Shown piece by piece: positions 63,736-64,000 of a stretch of DNA of 64,000 bases (position 1 is the first letter of the stretch; each line of letters starts with the position of its first letter). The position numbers and the translations under genes are program-made. The stretch is from contig NZ_JALLPK010000001.1 in assembly GCF_023276375.1 (NCBI RefSeq), positions 2,294,001-2,358,000 on the forward strand. Reading direction: 5' to 3'. The notes beneath the pieces were generated by a model that saw nothing but the letters and a program-made list of their open reading frames with translations, did no database searches and was not told the DNA's origin. This DNA is from Halocatena marina. GTDB taxonomy: Archaea; Halobacteriota; Halobacteria; Halobacteriales; Haloarculaceae.

Positions 63736-64000
63736 ATGAGCGCAAGTAACTGGAGTGTACCGGAAACGGAGGTGCTCGCTGCCGCCCGTGAAGTACTTGA
63801 GGCAGATCGGCCTGCTGCGCTGGCGACGGTCGTCGACGTGCGTGGGAGTGCGTATCGCCGCCCTGGCGCGAAGATGATCATTCCCGAAGACGGTGGCGGA
63901 ATCGGGAGCGTCACAGCTGGCTGTCTCGAAGAGGACGTTCGGTCGCTTGCCACTGATGTGCTCGCTGCGGGAGAACCACGCGTCGAGACGTTCGATCTAA
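63736..64000 (+). CDS. XdhC/CoxF-family protein (partial, C-terminus beyond the edge)
   Basis: The ATG at 63736 opens MSASNWSVPETEVLAAAREV, then ATVVDVRGSAYRRPGAKMII and GSVTAGCLEEDV, the N-terminal XdhC/CoxI motifs (SGGCLE becomes TAGCLE). 88 codons are present and the frame is open at base 64000. XdhC proteins bind and sulfurate molybdenum cofactor for hydroxylases. It ends the visible cox cluster, 83 bp after coxE. Confidence 0.88.
   Translation, partial: MSASNWSVPETEVLAAAREVLEADRPAALATVVDVRGSAYRRPGAKMIIPEDGGGIGSVTAGCLEEDVRSLATDVLAAGEPRVETFDL

Noticed and set aside
1..64000. tRNA, rRNA, CRISPR arrays and insertion sequences
   Set aside because: No cloverleaf-like segment, regularly spaced direct repeats, or transposase motif with inverted ends was found while reading both strands. 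A covariance-model search would be decisive for tRNAs.

Overview
The window comes from a haloarchaeon (class Halobacteria) with moderate GC, perhaps mid-50s percent judged by eye. Support comes from the strongly acidic proteins and from archaeal or haloarchaeal markers: RadA, GatD, a SAMP1-type ubiquitin-like modifier, DUF63, DUF5802-like and DUF7344-like proteins, a bacterial-type threonyl-tRNA synthetase, and many genes that overlap or start with almost no leader. No rRNA, tRNA, CRISPR array, intact insertion sequence or prophage was seen.

Layout. 0-1.8 kb: acyl-CoA carboxylase carboxyltransferase (cut by the left edge) and an SDR reductase. 2-6.5 kb: a glycosylation group with an RGP/UDP-arabinopyranose-mutase-like protein, a GT-C membrane protein and a DPM1-like glycosyltransferase. 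7-9.4 kb: wHTH protein, small membrane protein, aldo/keto reductase, MBL hydrolase. 9.4-13.1 kb: a tightly packed nucleotide operon, alpha/beta hydrolase - 36-aa membrane peptide - pyrG - guaA PPase subunit - DUF7126-like protein. 13-20 kb: PspA, thrS, an HTH protein, the dgcN-dgcA pair for D-glutamate catabolism, radA. 20-29.8 kb: hisH, several haloarchaeal families, a sequon-rich repeat protein, gatD and metabolic singletons.

29.8-36.8 kb is the most plastic part. It holds a RHH/RelE toxin-antitoxin pair with a perfect 22-bp palindrome at the antitoxin start, a decayed copy of the preceding thioesterase gene whose 3' 119 bp is identical to the parent, three acetyltransferase or MBL genes, a phenylacetate-CoA ligase, a decayed ornithine carbamoyltransferase gene and a RelE-like remnant.

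36.8-48.5 kb: class V aminotransferase, SDR epimerase, a TPP enzyme, samp1, an HPP-Usp fusion, and nucleoside/pentose catabolism genes (uridine phosphorylase, PfkB kinase, deoC) mixed with small membrane proteins. 48-51 kb: a SnoaL-like protein and a short UvrA paralog without the UvrB-binding domain.

51.5-55.6 kb: a biotin operon, bioB - BioU-like gene - bioF - bioD. It lacks bioA and has a saccharopine-dehydrogenase-like gene in its place, which fits the suicide enzyme BioU. A perfect Shine-Dalgarno sequence in front of bioB serves an out-of-frame 18-codon ORF. 56.5-64 kb: a molybdenum hydroxylase (CO dehydrogenase-like) cluster coxG-S-L-M-D-E-xdhC. Its CoxL carries the form II motif AYRGAGR, so the substrate is uncertain. 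The cluster runs off the right edge.
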